In this document: piece by piece, positions 43,565-53,800 of the stretch
Numbering within the stretch: the first letter of the stretch is position 1
How the letters are laid out: each line of letters begins with the position of its first letter
NCBI GenBank assembly: GCA_965207385.1
Contig: CBDBLZ010000021.1
Span: 186,001-250,000 of the forward strand
Length of the DNA: 64,000 bases
Direction: 5' to 3'
Source of the DNA: CAZXEU01 sp965207385
GTDB taxonomy: Bacteria > Bacteroidota > Rhodothermia > Rhodothermales > Bin80
Translations under genes and position numbers: made by a program
Notes under the pieces: generated by a model
Databases searched by the model: none
What the model was told of the DNA's origin: nothing
The model's input: only the letters and a program-made list of their open reading frames with translations

Positions 43565-45178
43565 TCAACCGGTTTCTTGTTCGAGGCCGCTCTCTGTCCC
43601 GCAGACAAAAGTCTCTATGCCCAGGCTCTCGAACGTGGCTACCTTGGTCGCCAGTGCCTTGCGCGCCGCTGCCGCATCCGGCGCGTACGCTACCTGTATG
43701 TGGTTGGCCTTGTGGCGCGCCATCATCTGGTCGCGCGAAACGCCGCAGGTCACTGCGTGCATTATCGGCCACTGAGGCGTGGTAAGCCGCCACCTGCGCT
43801 CTGTCTCCTCCCGCGGCAATTCCACTGCCCGGGCCATGCCCACGTCTGCCTTGAGACACCCGTCTTCTACAAAAATGCGGCTCCAGACCACGTCGCCCGG
43901 TTTGCTGACGCCTTTAACGGTGCCACCGCCCAGGCGAAAGTACATATAAGGCTGCCGCTCGCTGCTTGCGCCGGCGTATTCACCGTCAAAATGCGCAGGC
44001 GGCACAGCACCCGAAATCTCGAACACCCATACAAATTGCCCGTCATATGTCTCACCCCAGCGAAGGTCATGCAGCGTCGTCTCCGGAGCATAGCCCAGTG
44101 CGCTCCAGATGCGGTTGGTCACAAGGGCATCCAGGCCTGCACACTCATCCACCTCGTTGAAGTGCGGAAGGGGCTCTCCCGCATACAGCTCCCGCGAGCC
44201 ATCCCGGGACAGGACGGGCGGTCGGTTCGTGTTGTTCAGCAGGCCTTCCGCAAGGTCTGATGCCGGAAGCAGGTCCTTGAGTCCCTGCTGGTATTGGATG
44301 CCGATGGCGTCGCAGCCGAAATCGTCCGCGATTCTAAGCGCGGCTATGTACATCTTGCATTGCAGAAGTACCTGGCGCTCGGTGAGATCCTCCGTTTCAT
44401 TGGAGCCGAATCGGAACGTCATACCGCGAGAAGTGAGCCAGCCGAGACAGGCAGCTGCCTCGGCATCCGACACCTGAGTAGCCTCGTAGTAGAGCGCGCT
44501 TTGGCTCAAGCGCTCCTTGAATACTCCCGTTCGGTTAAGCAGATGGTCCGGGATGATGGCATTGAACATGCCCATACAGCCTTCATCGAAGACGCCCATG
44601 ATGGCCTTGTCGCGCCTCAGGGCCGCGGCAAGCGCGGCCCCGAGCCGCTCGGCTTCGGGCGGCAACCGCAGTCCGGCTGCAGCCCGGGCATGACCCGCAT
44701 CATGAGCGACCGTCCCGGCTTCCAGCCAGGAGCGAAGACCCCTCTTGAAAAAGTCGTCCGAGAAGTCCTCGCTCCACAATGAGCTGTAGGATACGCCTGC
44801 AGTCGTCATGGAGCCGTTCAGGTTGAGCATGCCCACAAGACCCGGCCACGTCCCGCTCCAGTTGGCAACCGTGAGGATGGGTCCGCGGTGTGTGGAGAGT
44901 CCGAGGAGTACATGGTGCGAATACTGCCACGCCGCGCAGACCACCACGAGCGGACTGTCAGAGTCGATGCCCCGAAACACGTCGCGACCATAAGCCTGGC
45001 TGTCTATAAACCCGTGTCCCGCGTCAGAAAGAACCGCGTGCCCTCGCTCGGCGCGGTACCCTTCCGCCTCTATGGCTCGCCTGACGGCCCCCTCCACCTT
45101 GGCCTGCTCCGGCCAGCACTTCCGGTTTGCAGACAGCCGCAAGTCGCCGCTTGCTATTAGTGTAACGGTCCTGGACAT
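43565..45178 (-). CDS. L-fucose isomerase-like protein
   Basis: This 537-residue protein belongs to the L-fucose/D-arabinose isomerase fold family. Matching blocks are PILTVANWSGTWPGLVGMLNLNGS (residues 94-117) and DAIGIQYQQGLKDLLPASDLAEGLLNN (residues 285-311). A C-terminal isomerase lid follows (residues about 370-537). It is shorter than E. coli FucI (591 residues). It probably converts an aldose (L-fucose, D-arabinose or L-rhamnose) to the ketose. It is the first gene of the catabolic run and has a perfect palindromic operator 79-92 bp upstream. The next gene on the other side is the divergent LacI regulator. Confidence 0.8.
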   Translation of the reverse strand: MSRTVTLIASGDLRLSANRKCWPEQAKVEGAVRRAIEAEGYRAERGHAVLSDAGHGFIDSQAYGRDVFRGIDSDSPLVVVCAAWQYSHHVLLGLSTHRGPILTVANWSGTWPGLVGMLNLNGSMTTAGVSYSSLWSEDFSDDFFKRGLRSWLEAGTVAHDAGHARAAAGLRLPPEAERLGAALAAALRRDKAIMGVFDEGCMGMFNAIIPDHLLNRTGVFKERLSQSALYYEATQVSDAEAAACLGWLTSRGMTFRFGSNETEDLTERQVLLQCKMYIAALRIADDFGCDAIGIQYQQGLKDLLPASDLAEGLLNNTNRPPVLSRDGSRELYAGEPLPHFNEVDECAGLDALVTNRIWSALGYAPETTLHDLRWGETYDGQFVWVFEISGAVPPAHFDGEYAGASSERQPYMYFRLGGGTVKGVSKPGDVVWSRIFVEDGCLKADVGMARAVELPREETERRWRLTTPQWPIMHAVTCGVSRDQMMARHKANHIQVAYAPDAAAARKALATKVATFESLGIETFVCGTESGLEQETG

Positions 45179-45256
45179 CTCAAATTAGCGTCTGGCTTTC
45201 GGCATGCGGGTCTCATCCGGCGGGAATGTAACGCACGCTTTGGAAACGCAAAAGGA

Positions 45257-45270
45257 TGTTAAGCTTAACA
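45257..45270. promoter_or_regulatory. LacI-type operator between isomerase and lacI genes
   Basis: TGTTAAGCTTAACA is a perfect 14-bp palindrome. It lies about 80 bp upstream of the isomerase start and about 215 bp upstream of the LacI-family gene start. Its outer half sites TGTTAA...TTAACA are the type bound by LacI-family proteins. The 306-bp gap (45179-45484) otherwise has no recognised gene. Binding of the adjacent regulator is inferred from position and from the close relative found before susC. Confidence 0.75.
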
Positions 45271-45484
45271 TGTACATTGCAACATACTCCATTGGTCCGT
45301 TCCTGTCAAGCGCGCCCGACAGCCCCTAGGACTATCCCTGGGCCGGCAATTCGCACAACCGCGAATGCGGCCGGCTGCGGCCCGTCTTGCGAACAATTTA
45401 ACGCCGCACGCCCTATAATCCTGCAGGATTCGGGACAATACCGAGCGGAGCGAAAAACCCTCTTGTCTGACGGCCGCCCAAGTC

Positions 45485-46489
45485 ATGAGCACGATCCTTG
45501 ACGTAGCCAGGGAAGCAGGCGTGAGCGCGATGACGGTATCGCGTTATTTCAACCAGCCGGAGATGCTTGCCCCGGCCACGACCAAGCGCGTGAAGGCTGC
45601 AATCAAGCGATTGCAGTACGTGCCCAACGCGGCCGCGCGAAGCCTCATCAGCGGGCGCAGCAAGACGGTTGCCTTGATACTGGCGGATGTTGCCAATCCA
45701 TTCTATACCACGATTGCGCGCGGAGTGGAAGATGTGGCCCAAGAGCACGACTACACGCTCATTCTTGGAAATACAGACGAATCACGGGATAAGGAGCGGC
45801 GCTACATCGACATCGTGATTTCCAGACGCGTAGACGGCGTAATCATCTCCTCCTCACCGGGCAATGACCATCATTTCGGACTGCTGTTTCAGAAAGGCAT
45901 TCCGGTCGTCCTGATTGACCGGACAGTCAGAGACATTGACGCTGACGCCGTGCGCGGAGACACATATACCGGTGGCCAGCAGTTGACAGACCATCTCATT
46001 GAACAGGGATTCAGCGATATTGCGCTCATTGGCGGCTGGAAGGGCGTCTCGTCCCTGGAAGAGCGCATGGCAGGCTATCGCCTGGCTATGGAAACGGCGG
46101 GGCTCGTACCCAAAGTATATCCCGGCAGGACGGACCGGCAAAGCGGCGAGGAGATCACCCGCCAGCTCTATGCGTCCGGAAGTATGCCGGAGGCTGTCAT
46201 CGCGGCCAACAATTATGTGGCAGTGGGCGCGCTGGTTGCCCTCCGTAAGCTCGGACTGCGTGTTCCGGAAGACGTAGCGCTGGCCACCTTTGACGACATA
46301 GAAAGCGCGGCACTGATATACCCGTTCCTTACCGTCGTCGCGCAACCGGCGTACGAGATGGGCGTCATGGCGATGCAACTGCTACTTGATCGCATGCACG
46401 GCTTTTCGGGGCCTCCTCGGGATCGCCTTTTGCCGACCGAAATGATCATTCGCAGTTCATCGCTTGCGCAGACCGTGGCGCAGCACTGA
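45485..46489 (+). CDS. LacI-family transcriptional regulator
   Basis: This 334-residue repressor has an N-terminal helix-turn-helix, ILDVAREAGVSAMTVSRYFN, followed by the hinge YVPNAAARSLISGRSKTVAL. Residues 60-334 form the periplasmic-binding-protein-like effector domain (LILADVANPFYTTIARGVE, VDGVIISSSPG, VALATFDDI). It is divergent from the sugar catabolic run and lies opposite the GH116 gene at its 3' end. The nearby palindrome and the second one before susC make it the likely controller of both blocks, with a deoxyhexose or its breakdown product as inducer. Confidence 0.9.
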   Translation: MSTILDVAREAGVSAMTVSRYFNQPEMLAPATTKRVKAAIKRLQYVPNAAARSLISGRSKTVALILADVANPFYTTIARGVEDVAQEHDYTLILGNTDESRDKERRYIDIVISRRVDGVIISSSPGNDHHFGLLFQKGIPVVLIDRTVRDIDADAVRGDTYTGGQQLTDHLIEQGFSDIALIGGWKGVSSLEERMAGYRLAMETAGLVPKVYPGRTDRQSGEEITRQLYASGSMPEAVIAANNYVAVGALVALRKLGLRVPEDVALATFDDIESAALIYPFLTVVAQPAYEMGVMAMQLLLDRMHGFSGPPRDRLLPTEMIIRSSSLAQTVAQH

Positions 46490-46497
46490 GAAACGGC

Positions 46498-46525
46498 GCT
46501 TGCGAGAACGGCAAATTCCGCAAGC
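46498..46525. terminator. Possible bidirectional hairpin between lacI and GH116 genes
   Basis: GCTTGCG (46498-46504) can pair with CGCAAGC (46519-46525) around a 14-nt loop, just after the lacI stop and before the convergent GH116 stop at 46536. There is no T-run, so its strength is uncertain. Confidence 0.35.
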
Positions 46526-46535
46526 CTTCCCGGAC

Positions 46536-49136
46536 CTAACTGCCGGCAGCCTCTACCACAAATGTCGTGGCCTCGCCCTGCGGGAACACCATCCCTCCGT
46601 CGAATTCCCGCTGCCCGAACCCGTTCAAGTCAAAGCCGTCCAGCGTCAGGCTTCCATTCAGCGGCTCTAGCGTCACCGTCTTCCGCCGGCTGCCGCCGGA
46701 TATCCCTACGCTTCCATACTCCCTGCCATTGGACCAGAAGTATTTGCCAGAGTGAGGATTGAAGCCCATGCGCGCATCTACAGCGGAGTATTGGAACCCC
46801 GTGTAGGCCAGAAGGCCTGCCCATGCCGCCATGGCCCTGGAATACCTATGACCGTATTCTCCCTCATTGAACGGGTTTCTCTTGTGTCCGTCATAGCGGT
46901 CACGTATGGCTCTGAAGACCTTCAGACCTGAATCTACCTCGCCCTCGTAGATCAGGTGCGCGGCCGTGCTGTACTCGAATCCCGTCATGATCTCCGTGTA
47001 GTACGGAAACGGGAAATCCAGCAAATCGCCCCTCGGGTAGCTCGCCATGAGCAATCCTGCCTCGCTGCCCAGCCCGAAGCTTCTGAAGGTATTGAAGTGC
47101 TCGTTGAAGTCCTCTATGTAATTGTATTTCATGATGCTGCGGAGCGTCGTCTTAACGTGCTCCGGATCAAGCAGATACCCGAGCCCTGCTGTATGGGCCA
47201 GGTACTGGCCGACCAGCTGGTCCACCAGACAACCCTTGCCAAGCTGGGCCACCTTGCTGGTTCCCTCCGGGATATGGTGCTCGTAGTATTCCCCGTTGAA
47301 GATATTATCGTCTATCCAGGCGCGGCCCCGCTGGTACAGGTCTCTCGTTTCGTCCGCGAAGGCATCGTCTCCCAAGTGCCTTGCCATTTCCTCGGAGGCA
47401 CGCAACGCACCTAGGTACCAGCCAGCCATCTGGGGATTGGGGCCCAGATAATTAATGTCCATGGTGTTGTGCTGGCTGCCCTCCATCACGCCGTCCTTGT
47501 CCTGGTCCCAAACGCCAGTCCACGCGAAGCTCATGGCCTTGCGAATATTGGGCCAAAGAAGTTCGAGCATTTCGTCGTCGCCCGACAGCTGCCAGTCACG
47601 GTACATTTTGATAAGCGTGCCCATCTGGCCGTCTGCCGCCCGGTTCTGGAAGCTTCTTGCACGGCTGTCGATCGGGAGCCCGACGCGATAGCTCATGCCA
47701 CCGTCGTCATTTACCGAGTGACGGAATTCCACTTCCCGAAACTTGAGTGCCAGATCGCCAAACAGGAAAGGAGTAGTCGACTCGTAATTCCACACGTGGA
47801 AGCACGTGCCAAAGCCCCATCCGGAGCTCTTGGAAGCACCGATCGTGGTTCCCTGGATGCTGCCGGTTCCCTCGAATCCGAATGGAAGCCCATCGGCCGT
47901 TCGAAAGACCGTTTGACTGCGCAGGTTATTCAGGTTGAACAGACCCGCCTCCTTCAATACGTCCGGCGCATCGCTCTCGACAAGCGCGCGAACAAACAGC
48001 ACCGTCTCGGCCTCCAGCTCTTCCAGATGGGCCCCCGTCTGCTCGGCCACGGCCCAGGAATCGTCGTAGAGTGTCGTGTAATAGTTACCGACAACTTCTG
48101 TCCCCCCGTATGCTCCCGCATGGTGGACGCCGTGGTCCCAGGCGCGACGATTCGGAAAATGCCAACTCAGAAAGAACGTGACCTCTCTGGTCTGGCCGGG
48201 CTCAAGGTCAACCTTAACGGCCAGGGTCGCCGGCGGGGTCTGAATGGCGCGCGCCGTGTCCGGATGGTCGGTCAACTCACCGTCTGCGATGAAGTCATCC
48301 CAGAATTCACGGAAGGTCCAATTCCAGCCCAGCGGCGCCCAGGATGTTCTGTACGAGACCGTACCGGGGCTATTTGTTGTCAGGGCCATTGTGCCCCAAT
48401 TCACATCCAGTGAATCGACGCCTTCTGATGTCATGTATATGCCCCTAAGACCACCTGCGACTCTATACTCATTAACGTTGTTATTCGGTGCGCCCGTCCA
48501 TCCATCTGCTCCAATATAGTTTGGCACCATGCCCACAACTGCCGCCTCAAGTGCCTCGGCGGATTGGTTGGTAAGGACATACCGCAGTACGGCGACCGGG
48601 ATGCCGCTCTTGTCGGCATCGCCCACGATAAGCGGGTTAAAGGCTTCAAGCCGCACGTCCACGGGTACGTCGGCGTGCTCGAACTGCACCTGGGCCAACG
48701 GATAGGCCGCCGCAAAATTCGTGCTCTGAAATCGCGGAAAACCTGAATTGACCGCGTCGGCGCCCCAGTCTCCGCTGTGCTCCCGCGCAGGCACCGGGCC
48801 TTCCAGAACCCGGACCTTGCCCGAATTATCGCTCCGGCTATAGTACAGGGCAAAGAACGGCCCGTTGGCTATCGTCGGCTGCACAAGCTTGAATGCAGGC
48901 AGATAGCCAAGTGCCCCCCGGTTCATTATCTCCCAGTCCCGAAGATCACCCCGGCCGCCCACAGAAACCGTGCCTGTGCCAATACCGCCGAGCGGCATCG
49001 CGACTTCGTCCAGATATTGCCCCGAATACGTTCGAAGGACCGGCCACTCTTCATTCCACTTGGGTGAGGCTGTTGGTTGAACGCAAGACGTTGTGGCCAA
49101 AAGTAGAGCCACTGACAGTAGCAGTGCCAGCTGCAT
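46536..49136 (-). CDS. GH116 family glycoside hydrolase, lipoprotein
   Basis: This 866-residue enzyme is from the GBA2/non-lysosomal glucosylceramidase family (GH116, beta-glucosidase/xylosidase type). ATG 49136 gives a signal peptide and lipobox ATTSC (Cys18). A two-domain layout is visible: an N-terminal beta sandwich beginning at VAMPLGGIGTGTVSVGGRG (residues about 50-390) and an (alpha/alpha)6 barrel (about 420-830). The latter contains DKDGVMEGSQHNTMDINYLGPN with an Asp in the position of the family's acid/base, and the following helical bundle. It follows susD by 141 bp in the same direction, so it probably forms part of the same locus. The substrate in this organism is unknown. Confidence 0.85.
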   Translation of the reverse strand: MQLALLLSVALLLATTSCVQPTASPKWNEEWPVLRTYSGQYLDEVAMPLGGIGTGTVSVGGRGDLRDWEIMNRGALGYLPAFKLVQPTIANGPFFALYYSRSDNSGKVRVLEGPVPAREHSGDWGADAVNSGFPRFQSTNFAAAYPLAQVQFEHADVPVDVRLEAFNPLIVGDADKSGIPVAVLRYVLTNQSAEALEAAVVGMVPNYIGADGWTGAPNNNVNEYRVAGGLRGIYMTSEGVDSLDVNWGTMALTTNSPGTVSYRTSWAPLGWNWTFREFWDDFIADGELTDHPDTARAIQTPPATLAVKVDLEPGQTREVTFFLSWHFPNRRAWDHGVHHAGAYGGTEVVGNYYTTLYDDSWAVAEQTGAHLEELEAETVLFVRALVESDAPDVLKEAGLFNLNNLRSQTVFRTADGLPFGFEGTGSIQGTTIGASKSSGWGFGTCFHVWNYESTTPFLFGDLALKFREVEFRHSVNDDGGMSYRVGLPIDSRARSFQNRAADGQMGTLIKMYRDWQLSGDDEMLELLWPNIRKAMSFAWTGVWDQDKDGVMEGSQHNTMDINYLGPNPQMAGWYLGALRASEEMARHLGDDAFADETRDLYQRGRAWIDDNIFNGEYYEHHIPEGTSKVAQLGKGCLVDQLVGQYLAHTAGLGYLLDPEHVKTTLRSIMKYNYIEDFNEHFNTFRSFGLGSEAGLLMASYPRGDLLDFPFPYYTEIMTGFEYSTAAHLIYEGEVDSGLKVFRAIRDRYDGHKRNPFNEGEYGHRYSRAMAAWAGLLAYTGFQYSAVDARMGFNPHSGKYFWSNGREYGSVGISGGSRRKTVTLEPLNGSLTLDGFDLNGFGQREFDGGMVFPQGEATTFVVEAAGS

Positions 49137-49277
49137 TTTTATCCTGAGAAGGGCAGGTCTGTCCCGCCTTTCCTTACCCGGACGACCATCCCGTGACCCA
49201 CAGGGTGTCGCAAATCTATTCATAAGGGGACTGGAGTGATGTGGCCGGGGGCCCACGCGCGACGACTCAGAGTCCCG

Positions 49278-50828
49278 CTAGTGTCCGGGATTCTGCGTTA
49301 CAACGCCTCCGGAGATATCGATTTCCAACTGCGGAATCGGATACACCAGGCGCTCCGGCGTCAGAGAGAAGCTGGTCGGGCCGCCATAGTTGGAAATCCG
49401 CTGGAATGTGCTTTGCTGCGCATTCAACTGCGCATTCATAATGGCGATCGTCTGTGCCTCGGGCAGCCGCAGTAGATCAAACCACCGGTGTACCTCAAAG
49501 GCAAATTCCAACCTGCGCTCATTCATCAGCTTCTCCATGAACGTGCCAGCCGTGCTCGCGTCGATATCCGGGAGCCCGGCTCGGCTTCGAACCTGATTGA
49601 TGAGGGAATACGACTCAGCCCCTTCTCCCACGGCCTCCGCCAGTGACAACAGCACATCCGCATACCGCAGCAAGACGAGATTCACGTCAGCGCCGTCCGA
49701 CTCCGCACTCGTATCTATGAACTTGGTGATGTATCCGCCTGGTTCGCGTCCCGGGATGGTGCCGAACGTATACGGAATTCTAAGATCGTTCGGGTCGTCG
49801 AAGGCATTGATCAAGTCCTGCGTGGCAAACGGAAAAAGGATCGCCCGTGTGGAGCCTCCGGCTACGATACCCAGTTCGTTGGCAACGCTCTGCGGAATAA
49901 AATGCTGCCGGAACAGTCCGGTCTGATTCGCGGGGTTATAGCTGACCTCGAAGATGGACTCTGCCGTATTGTTGTTGCCGGGGCCGTGTATCATGCCATA
50001 GTCGCTGAGCAGAGAGTATTCGCCGAGCACCGGGCGCAGGGCCGAAACCGCCGCTCCCGCATTGCCGCGCTGCAATTCCACCTTCCCGAGCAATGTCAGG
50101 GCAGCAAAGCGGGTAGCTCTGCCTACTTCGTTGCCGGCACTGCCGTCGTAGGTTGCGGGAAGCGCCGCCGCGGCTTCCGTGAGATCCTGCACGATCTGAT
50201 CGTAGACCTGGGCCGCCGTGGAACGCTCCACTTCAGTTTGCTCAAAATCATCGGTTGGCGTGATTCTAAGCGGTACTCCTCCCCAGAGGTTGACCATGTG
50301 GTAGTAGGTAAACGCACGAACGAATTTGGCTTCGCCTACGATGCGTCCGATAAGGCCCGCGTTTCCCTCGGCCTCCGGACCTCGAACGATTACCGTGTTG
50401 GCCAGATTAATGCAGTTGTACATGGAGGCCCAAGTGACATCCAGCAGCAGGTTTCCGGGCACCTCCGCAAATATGTCCGTTGCCACACGCTCGGCCTGGT
50501 CCGTGTGGTCCAGGCCGGCATTGTCGGACCGTCCCTCCATAATGTTATAGATGGTCCCGCTCCCGTAGATTGATCTTTGCGCGCCGTACACGCCGGTCAT
50601 CCCGATCAGGAGCTCCTGATCCGTAGAAAAGAACGATGGGGCATCGATCCGGTCGACCGGCTCCACGTCCAGGAAGCTGTCACACGATGGCCCGGCCAAG
50701 AGAGCCAGGAGCGCTATAGCCAAGGCCCTAAGGCCGCGCACAGGAAAGTGTTGTCGATCATGCTGCAGTGAGGTTGAACCTCCATGCGCGGGCCCCGACG
50801 GCACTCTCGCATTATTCCACGATTTCAT
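49278..50828 (-). CDS. susD: SusD/RagB-family glycan-binding lipoprotein
   Basis: This 516-residue outer-membrane lipoprotein caps its SusC partner and hands over oligosaccharide. The lipobox lies at LLAGPSC (Cys49) after an unusually long basic N-terminus. Typical blocks are SCDSFLDVEPVDRI, ELLIGMTGVYGAQRSIYG, VGEAKFVRAFTYYHMVNLWGGVP (SusD TPR helices, about 165-190) and RRLEFAFEVHRWFDLLRL near the end. The ATG at 50828 is the only good start. It starts 20 bp after the susC stop. Which glycan it binds cannot be read from the sequence. Confidence 0.95.
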   Translation of the reverse strand: MKSWNNARVPSGPAHGGSTSLQHDRQHFPVRGLRALAIALLALLAGPSCDSFLDVEPVDRIDAPSFFSTDQELLIGMTGVYGAQRSIYGSGTIYNIMEGRSDNAGLDHTDQAERVATDIFAEVPGNLLLDVTWASMYNCINLANTVIVRGPEAEGNAGLIGRIVGEAKFVRAFTYYHMVNLWGGVPLRITPTDDFEQTEVERSTAAQVYDQIVQDLTEAAAALPATYDGSAGNEVGRATRFAALTLLGKVELQRGNAGAAVSALRPVLGEYSLLSDYGMIHGPGNNNTAESIFEVSYNPANQTGLFRQHFIPQSVANELGIVAGGSTRAILFPFATQDLINAFDDPNDLRIPYTFGTIPGREPGGYITKFIDTSAESDGADVNLVLLRYADVLLSLAEAVGEGAESYSLINQVRSRAGLPDIDASTAGTFMEKLMNERRLEFAFEVHRWFDLLRLPEAQTIAIMNAQLNAQQSTFQRISNYGGPTSFSLTPERLVYPIPQLEIDISGGVVTQNPGH

Positions 50829-50847
50829 GGTCGCCTGGTTATATGGG

Positions 50848-53800
50848 TTAATACGTTAAGTGGATGCCGGCCGTCCACACTCGCGGCAGAGGCAAGTGAG
50901 GAGGACTCGTCAGTCCGATTTCCCTTCCGTCTCCAACACCGGGAATCCGGGATCCGCCGAAGAGCGAGGGGCCGCCCGCCGAATTCCGTCTACCTTCGGG
51001 ATTGCCTCCTATGAAGCTTGTCCACATATGGACATTCTCCATAGACGTGTAGATTCTTCCACGGACGCTCCCGACGCCGAGTCCGCGAAGCAGACTCTGG
51101 GGCAGCGTGTATGTCAACGTGACGTTGCGGAGTCGGAGAAAGTCTGTGTCCTGGATGCCCAGGCTCGAAACGGCACCGATACCGGTGTCGAATCCCGAGG
51201 CACTGGGCGTCTTGCCGTCGCCGGGCTGGCTTTCCGAAATGTACCGGCCATCGTACCAGAATTTCTTGGAGAGATTGACCCGGCGGAAGGGCGCACCGAT
51301 TTGAATTATGTACAGATCCAGGACGGAGGCACCCGCCTGGCCGTTGAATCGCATACTTAGGTCGAAATTCCTGTACCGGACGTTGGTGTGGAAACCGTAG
51401 ATATAGTCAAGATTCGTGCCTTCCAGATTCACTCCGTCCGGCCCCAGAAAATTGCTGATTGAGCCGTCACCGTCGGCATCTCTGTAAACCATTGTGCCGG
51501 GCTGCGCACCCGGCTGCGCCGGATGCGTGTCCCCTTCCCGCACGATGCCCACATGCTCAACGACGTGGATGTTCTGCAATTCTCCTCCGACCGTGCGTCT
51601 TAGCGCACCGAAAAAGTTCCGGATCTCGTCATCTCCGCCCAAGTCCAGGATTTCCTGGTTGTTGTTAGTCACATTGCCGCCCACTACCCAGCCGAAATCA
51701 CGGGTTTCCATTACGGAAACGCTGGCTGTCAGCTCGATGCCGTCGTTGCGCATGCTTCCGATATTGGTAAGGAAGCCGCCATAGCCGGACGACGCTACGA
51801 TATTGCGAGACAGGAGCAGACTGGTGGTCACATTGTTGTAGTAATCCAGCACCATGCTATAGCGGCCGTCCATGAGCGTCAGGTCGAGTCCGATGTCCAA
51901 TTGCTCTGACGTCTCCCAAGTCAGGCCAGGGTTGCCCGGGTCAGCGATGGCAACGCCGGTCAATTGCGTGGCCCCGAGGCCGTGATTGACGGGTCTCAGA
52001 CTGGGTCGCGCGATGAAGTCCGGAATCGCGTTGCTGCCCGTGGAGCCGTAAGACACACGCAATTTCGCGTCGTTGACAAAACCCAGCGCCTTGACGAATT
52101 CCTCCTCCGAGAGCCGCCATCCCAGCGCAAATGAGCCAAAGGTCTGGTAGCGATTATTGGCCCCGAATCTTGAGCTGCCGTCCCGCCGCACCGTGGCCGT
52201 CAGCAGGTACCTGTCCCTGAAAGAATAGTTGAGCCGCCCAAGAGCAGAGGCGATAGCGTTTTCGCCGAAGCCGTTGCGGGATGTGAGGGTCTCCGAATCG
52301 CCAATCGACAAGATCCGCGCACCCGGAATCTGCAGTCCGGCCACATTGGAGGACACGAACTCCAATCGGTCGCGCTGCAAGGTGAAGCCAGCCAGCACGT
52401 CAAAGAAGTGATCCCGTCCGACCTGCCTGCGGAAGTTGACCGTGTTTTCGTTCAGCCACCCTCTTTGCCACACCTGCCCCACATTCAGCGTACTGACCGC
52501 CGGAAAACTGAATCGGGGAGTGCCGGGAGGAGCGTCATACAGCGTTTCGTTCTTATTGGACCCAATATTGGTGGACAGAATTGACTTGAATATAATGCCG
52601 GCAACGGGCTCCACCTCCAGGCTTACGCCCCCCAGCATCCTGAACAAGTCGTTCGTGCGCTTGAAGCGCTCAATGGTCTGCAAGGGGTTGCCGATCGGGA
52701 AATTGCCCGGCACGTAGCTGCCGATGGCGTAAGACCCGTCGGGATTGTAGATGGGAATGATAGGGGGAAGCAGTATGGCCTGAGCCCACGAAGACCTCCA
52801 GTCGCTTCCATCCTCGCTGGGCGGACTGGACTTCAGGATCCTGGACACACTCGGAGCCACATTCAGCCCAAAGGTAATCCTGTCGCTGGGACGATAGTCC
52901 AGTTTGAGACGCGCCCCGACCTTGTTGTAGCCCTCTTCAGGTATGACACCGGCTTCTTCCGTATAGCTGCTAGAAAGCAGGTAGGAGACTTTTTCGGTTC
53001 CTCCGTGTGCAGAGAGGGACCAGTTTTGAAACGGCGCCGAGCGGTAGAGTTCATCCTGCCAGTCCGTATCTGTGGAGCCGTCCCACACGCTCGAAATCCA
53101 GTCTGGTGTCACGCCGCCGTTCTTTTCCGTATGGAATTGCACGTATTCCGCGGCATTGAGCATTTCGAAACGCGAGCTAGTCGGGATACTCGACACGCCC
53201 GTGTTCATGTCAAAGTTGATTTGCGCCGTTCCTATGCGGCCGGACTTCGTCGTGACAATGATGACGCCGTTGGCCCCTCGAGAACCGTAGATGGCCGTCG
53301 CCGACGCATCCTTGAGCACGTCGATCGATTCGATATCCGCGGGATTGAGCATCTGGGCATTCCGCTGGTCAGTCGGGAACCCGTCGATTACCCACAAAGG
53401 CTCGTAGCCTGCCGACAGGGTTCCGATGGCGCGGATCGAGATCTGCGCCAGATCACCCGGATTGGCACTCCGGTCGGCCACGTTGAGGCCGGGTACAAGG
53501 CCGTGAAGGGCCTTCTCTACCGACGCGACGGGCCGAGACTCAAAATCCGCAGCCGAAATAGAGGCTATTGACCCGGTGACGTCCCTGCGCAGCTGCGTGC
53601 CATAACCCGTGACGACAACCTCCTCGAGCCTCGCCACATCTTCCTCCATGACTACATCAATGGTGGTCCGTCCGTCTATCGCCACTTCCTGCGTGACGAA
53701 GCCGATAAACGAGAACACTAGCGTGGTCGCGTCGTCGGGTACGGTAATCACATACTCTCCATCTACGTTGGTAGCCGCCCCGATATTGGTTTCCGCAAGG

